From: Falsiroseomonas sp038250135
Lineage (GTDB): Bacteria > Pseudomonadota > Alphaproteobacteria > Acetobacterales > Acetobacteraceae
Length of the DNA: 10,102 bases
Assembly (NCBI GenBank): GCA_038250135.1
Contig: JBBSCP010000161.1
Coordinates: 1-10,102 of the forward strand
Direction of reading: 5' to 3'
The notes below the pieces were generated by a model, which saw only the letters and a program-made list of their open reading frames with translations, did not search any database and was not told where the DNA came from. The translations under genes and the position numbers were made by a program. Of the stretch, positions 8,121 to 10,102 are shown one piece after another. The first letter of the stretch is position 1. Each line of letters begins with the position of its first letter.

Positions 8121-8129
8121 GCCAGGGCC

Positions 8130-9452
8130 ATGCGCGGCTACGTTTTTCTCTCGGTTGTGATGACGATGCTGCCGCTGGCGGCAATCCAGCCTTTTGTGGG
8201 CGTGCTGCTGTGGTCGTGGATTTCATTCATGAATCCGCACCGGGAAGTCTGGGGCTTTGCCACCAACCAGCCCTGGGCGCTCCTGGTGTTTGGCGCAACG
8301 ATCATCGGCTGCCTGCTGGCGCGCGAGCCCAAGCGTTTCGAATGGAACGCCGCGACCATAACTCTGGTTGTCATGATGGGGGTGTTCACGCTGACCTCCC
8401 TGTTCACCTTGGCACCGGCCGCGGCTACCTGGGACAAATGGGACCGGACTTTCAAGATCGTGCTTGGCGTGCTGCTCACCGCGAGCCTTCTCACCAGCCG
8501 TCGCCGTATCCATGCGCTGATCTGGGTGATGTGCATCTCGTTGGGGTATTACGGCGTGAAGGGCGGCATCTTTGCCATCATGACCGCCGGTTCCTACCGA
8601 ACCTGGGGTCCACCCGACAGCATCATCGGCGACAACAACCACATCGCCACGGCGTTACTCGTTGCGGTACCGTTAATGAATTATCTGCGGCTGCAATCGA
8701 AGCATCGCATCGTACGTCTGCTGATACTTGCAGCGATGACGCTGACCACCCTGGCGGCGCTGGCCAGCTATTCGCGCGGGGCGATGATCGCGGCGGCCGC
8801 CGCGGCGCTGCTGTTATGGTGGCGCAGCAACGGCAAGATTATCAGCGGCATGCTGATCGCCGGCTGCCTTGCGGCCGGCGTCAACTTCATGCCGCCGCAA
8901 TGGGTCGACCGGATGAACTCCATTACGACCTATGAGGAAGACGCCTCGGCGACCACGCGCCTGAAGCTGTGGGAGGTCTCCTTCAAGTTCGCCGTCGCCC
9001 GACCACTGGCCGGCGCGGGCTTCCGTGGCCCCTACTCGCGCGAAGCGGTGGACACTGTCATGCCCGGCGGTCCCGCGCGCGCGGTGCACAGCATCTGGTT
9101 CGAGGTGATGGGGGAACACGGTTTTCTCGGCTTCGCGGTGTGGTTCATGCTGCTGCCGATCGGTGTTTATCACGCCATGCGCTTGAAACGACTGACGCGA
9201 GATCGACCGGACCTCGCATGGGCCGCCGACCTCGGTCGCATGGTGCCGGTTTCCATTCTCGCCTACGCCGCCGGCGGTACCTTCCTGTCGCTCGCCTATT
9301 GGGACTTTTTCTGGACGATTATCGTCATAACCGCGGCGACGCACGCGCTGGTGGTCAAGGAAGTGCGAGGCACGGCGCCGGTCGCCGCGACCGCACCGGT
9401 CGCGTGGCGCCGTCGTCCCGCTGCCGGCAACGCGTTGGCAAGGGTGCGCTGA
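8130..9452 (+). CDS. Exosortase A-associated O-antigen ligase/polymerase-like membrane protein (TIGR03097-like)
   Basis: This 440-residue polytopic inner-membrane protein is predicted to act on undecaprenyl-linked glycan at the periplasmic face, as a Wzy-like polymerase or an O-antigen/O-glycosylation ligase. Its opening, with PLAAIQPFVGVLLWSWISFMNPHR (residues 15-38, given here as the key family block PFVGVLLWSW and MNPHR), is characteristic of the exosortase A-associated ligases. About ten hydrophobic helices can be seen between 5 and 410. Conserved ligase features include GDNNHIA (167-173), YSRGAM (214-219), RPLAGAGF (291-298) and HSIWFEVMGEHGFLG (320-334), where the histidine and glycine pattern matches the functional loop of WaaL/Wzy-type enzymes. 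The tail carries a short duplicated APVA-T unit and basic residues after the last helix. It starts 9 bases after prsT with only a weak ribosome site, so translation is probably coupled. Polymerase versus ligase activity cannot be decided from sequence. Confidence 0.9.
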   Translation: MRGYVFLSVVMTMLPLAAIQPFVGVLLWSWISFMNPHREVWGFATNQPWALLVFGATIIGCLLAREPKRFEWNAATITLVVMMGVFTLTSLFTLAPAAATWDKWDRTFKIVLGVLLTASLLTSRRRIHALIWVMCISLGYYGVKGGIFAIMTAGSYRTWGPPDSIIGDNNHIATALLVAVPLMNYLRLQSKHRIVRLLILAAMTLTTLAALASYSRGAMIAAAAAALLLWWRSNGKIISGMLIAGCLAAGVNFMPPQWVDRMNSITTYEEDASATTRLKLWEVSFKFAVARPLAGAGFRGPYSREAVDTVMPGGPARAVHSIWFEVMGEHGFLGFAVWFMLLPIGVYHAMRLKRLTRDRPDLAWAADLGRMVPVSILAYAAGGTFLSLAYWDFFWTIIVITAATHALVVKEVRGTAPVAATAPVAWRRRPAAGNALARVR

Positions 9453-9473
9453 ACCATGGCCGCCCAGGACACG

Positions 9474-9481
9474 AAAGGGGA
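9474..9481 (+). promoter_or_regulatory. Strong ribosome binding site before the small membrane protein
   Basis: AAAGGGGA lies six bases before the ATG at 9488. It is among the better Shine-Dalgarno sequences in the window and favours 9488 as a real start over the ATG at 9456 in another frame. Confidence 0.65.
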
Positions 9482-9487
9482 TATTCC

Positions 9488-9799
9488 ATGCAGGGAGCGT
9501 ACTACCTCATCATGCTCTTCGGCATCGTCTGGGTCTGCATCTGGAGCGTCCTTCCGGAGGAGCAGATCAAACGCGGCTGGTGGCCCTTCAGCATGCGCGA
9601 GGCCGACGGCGACCGTGAACCAGGTGGCCGCGCCGGCGATGCGAATAGCGACGCCAGCGGCCGTTGGCGCAACCGGGTACGCAGCGGCAAGACTGCGCCT
9701 GCTGACGTTCAGCACCCTGTTCCCGAACGCGGCACAACCCAATCACGGCGTATTCGTGCGGAACCGGCTCCACCACCTCGTCGCCAGCGGCCGCGCTGA
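9488..9799 (+). CDS. Small single-pass membrane protein, unknown function
   Basis: This 103-residue frame starts 35 bases after the ligase gene and has a good ribosome site. Residues 4-22 (AYYLIMLFGIVWVCIWSVL) form one hydrophobic helix, followed by PEEQIKRGWWPFSMREADGD, an amphipathic, tryptophan-rich juxtamembrane part. From about residue 46 onward the sequence becomes Arg/Pro-rich and low in complexity, which looks like readout of another gene's codons. It overlaps the downstream glycosyltransferase by 161 bases in a different frame if that gene starts at 9639. The N-terminal half looks genuinely coding and belongs with the EPS train by position and orientation. I do not recognise the family. 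The long tail may be an evolutionary read-through caused by loss of an earlier stop, or the sign of a frameshift. It could be an accessory factor for the ligase or for glycan synthesis, but nothing proves this. Confidence 0.6.
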   Translation: MQGAYYLIMLFGIVWVCIWSVLPEEQIKRGWWPFSMREADGDREPGGRAGDANSDASGRWRNRVRSGKTAPADVQHPVPERGTTQSRRIRAEPAPPPRRQRPR

Positions 9800-10102
9800 A
9801 AGCACTGTCCTCGCCCCGGTGCCTTGGTTTCCCGGCCGTACACCGCCGCGCAATGAGGTTCCGGCCGAAGAGCAGCAAGACGGCCTCGCCGTCCATCATC
9901 CGCGCTTCTTCGCGCCGCCCGGCATCGGGATGCTGACCAACCCGCTGACGCTCCATCACGCCGCCCGCGCCGCGTTGCGCCGCCTGCTTCGCGACGGGGT
10001 GAAGTTCGACGCCATCGACGCCCACTATTTGTATCCCGACGGCGTTGTGGCGGTCTGGCTCGGGCAGGAATTCGGCAAGCCGGTGGTGATCACCGCGCGG
10101 GG
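9639..10102 (+). CDS. GT4-type glycosyltransferase, N-terminal part (runs off right edge)
   Basis: This is the start of a cytoplasmic glycosyltransferase expected to add a sugar to the lipid-linked repeat unit. About 154 residues are visible. After a short leader they read LRLLTFSTLFPNAAQPNHGV, FVRNRLHHLVASG, a V-x-APVPWFPGR block, and then FDAIDAHYLYPDGVVAVWLG and GKPVVITARG. This is the N-terminal Rossmann domain of GT-B fold family-4 enzymes, including the typical acceptor-side DAHYLYPDG and the strand before the nucleotide-sugar cleft. The donor-binding C-terminal domain lies outside the window. The family usually begins directly at the (M)RLLTFSTL strand, but no start codon exists there. 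ATG 9639 gives an 18-residue extension, GTG 9615 or 9624 are alternatives, and the frame is open back to ATG 9456. The start is therefore uncertain; the function is not. Confidence 0.85.
   Translation, partial: MRIATPAAVGATGYAAARLRLLTFSTLFPNAAQPNHGVFVRNRLHHLVASGRAESTVLAPVPWFPGRTPPRNEVPAEEQQDGLAVHHPRFFAPPGIGMLTNPLTLHHAARAALRRLLRDGVKFDAIDAHYLYPDGVVAVWLGQEFGKPVVITAR

Noticed and set aside
9456..9638. ATG 9456 as the start of the glycosyltransferase
   Set aside because: It is in frame, but it would add about 60 Ser/Ala/Arg-rich residues that look like the shadow of the small membrane protein, and GT4 enzymes of this type begin at the first Rossmann strand.
9588..10025. Minus-strand frame opposite the glycosyltransferase
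   Set aside because: It is antisense to a clear GT4-type N-terminal domain and shows no family features.
1..10102. tRNA/rRNA genes, CRISPR arrays, insertion sequences, intrinsic terminators
   Set aside because: Reading through the window showed no cloverleaf-like or rRNA sequence, spaced direct repeats, transposase frames with terminal repeats, or GC hairpin followed by a T run between genes.

Overview
The window is a GC-rich chromosomal segment with tightly packed, co-directional genes. It carries part of an exopolysaccharide locus of the exosortase A (XrtA/PEP-CTERM) type. The family assignments, high GC content and gene style suggest a Gram-negative proteobacterium, most likely an alphaproteobacterium of the Sphingomonadales type. 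The taxon is inferred, because no rRNA or other taxonomic marker is present.

Layout: the left edge (1-111, minus strand) holds the first codons of a divergent gene that looks like a FemAB/GNAT-type acyltransferase. A gene-free stretch of about 310 bases (112-425), AT-rich in its second half, separates it from a plus-strand gene train that fills the rest of the window. In order these are: a polyprenyl-phosphate phosphoglycosyltransferase (426-1763), which starts glycan assembly on the lipid carrier; the sensor kinase prsK (1801-3864); its sigma54-activating response regulator prsR (3861-5267); the large periplasmic TPR protein prsT (5280-8120); an O-antigen-ligase/polymerase-like membrane protein of the exosortase A-associated type (8130-9452); a small single-pass membrane protein (9488-9799); and the N-terminal part of a GT4-type glycosyltransferase (9639 to the right edge).

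The genes fit one pathway. The phosphoglycosyltransferase primes the repeat unit, glycosyltransferases extend it, and the ligase/polymerase acts on the exported glycan at the periplasmic face. PrsT probably helps export or surface organisation. PrsK/PrsR is thought to couple this to sigma54-dependent expression of PEP-CTERM surface proteins. Neither the exosortase (XrtA) nor any PEP-CTERM substrate lies in this window. All gaps in the train are short (a 4-base overlap to 37 bases), consistent with a single operon driven from the region before 426.

This is a recognisable system rather than an unknown one. The points most worth a second look are the long out-of-frame overlap between the small membrane protein and the glycosyltransferase, the altered kinase boxes in PrsK, the absence of a lipobox in PrsT, and the AT-rich divergent promoter region.
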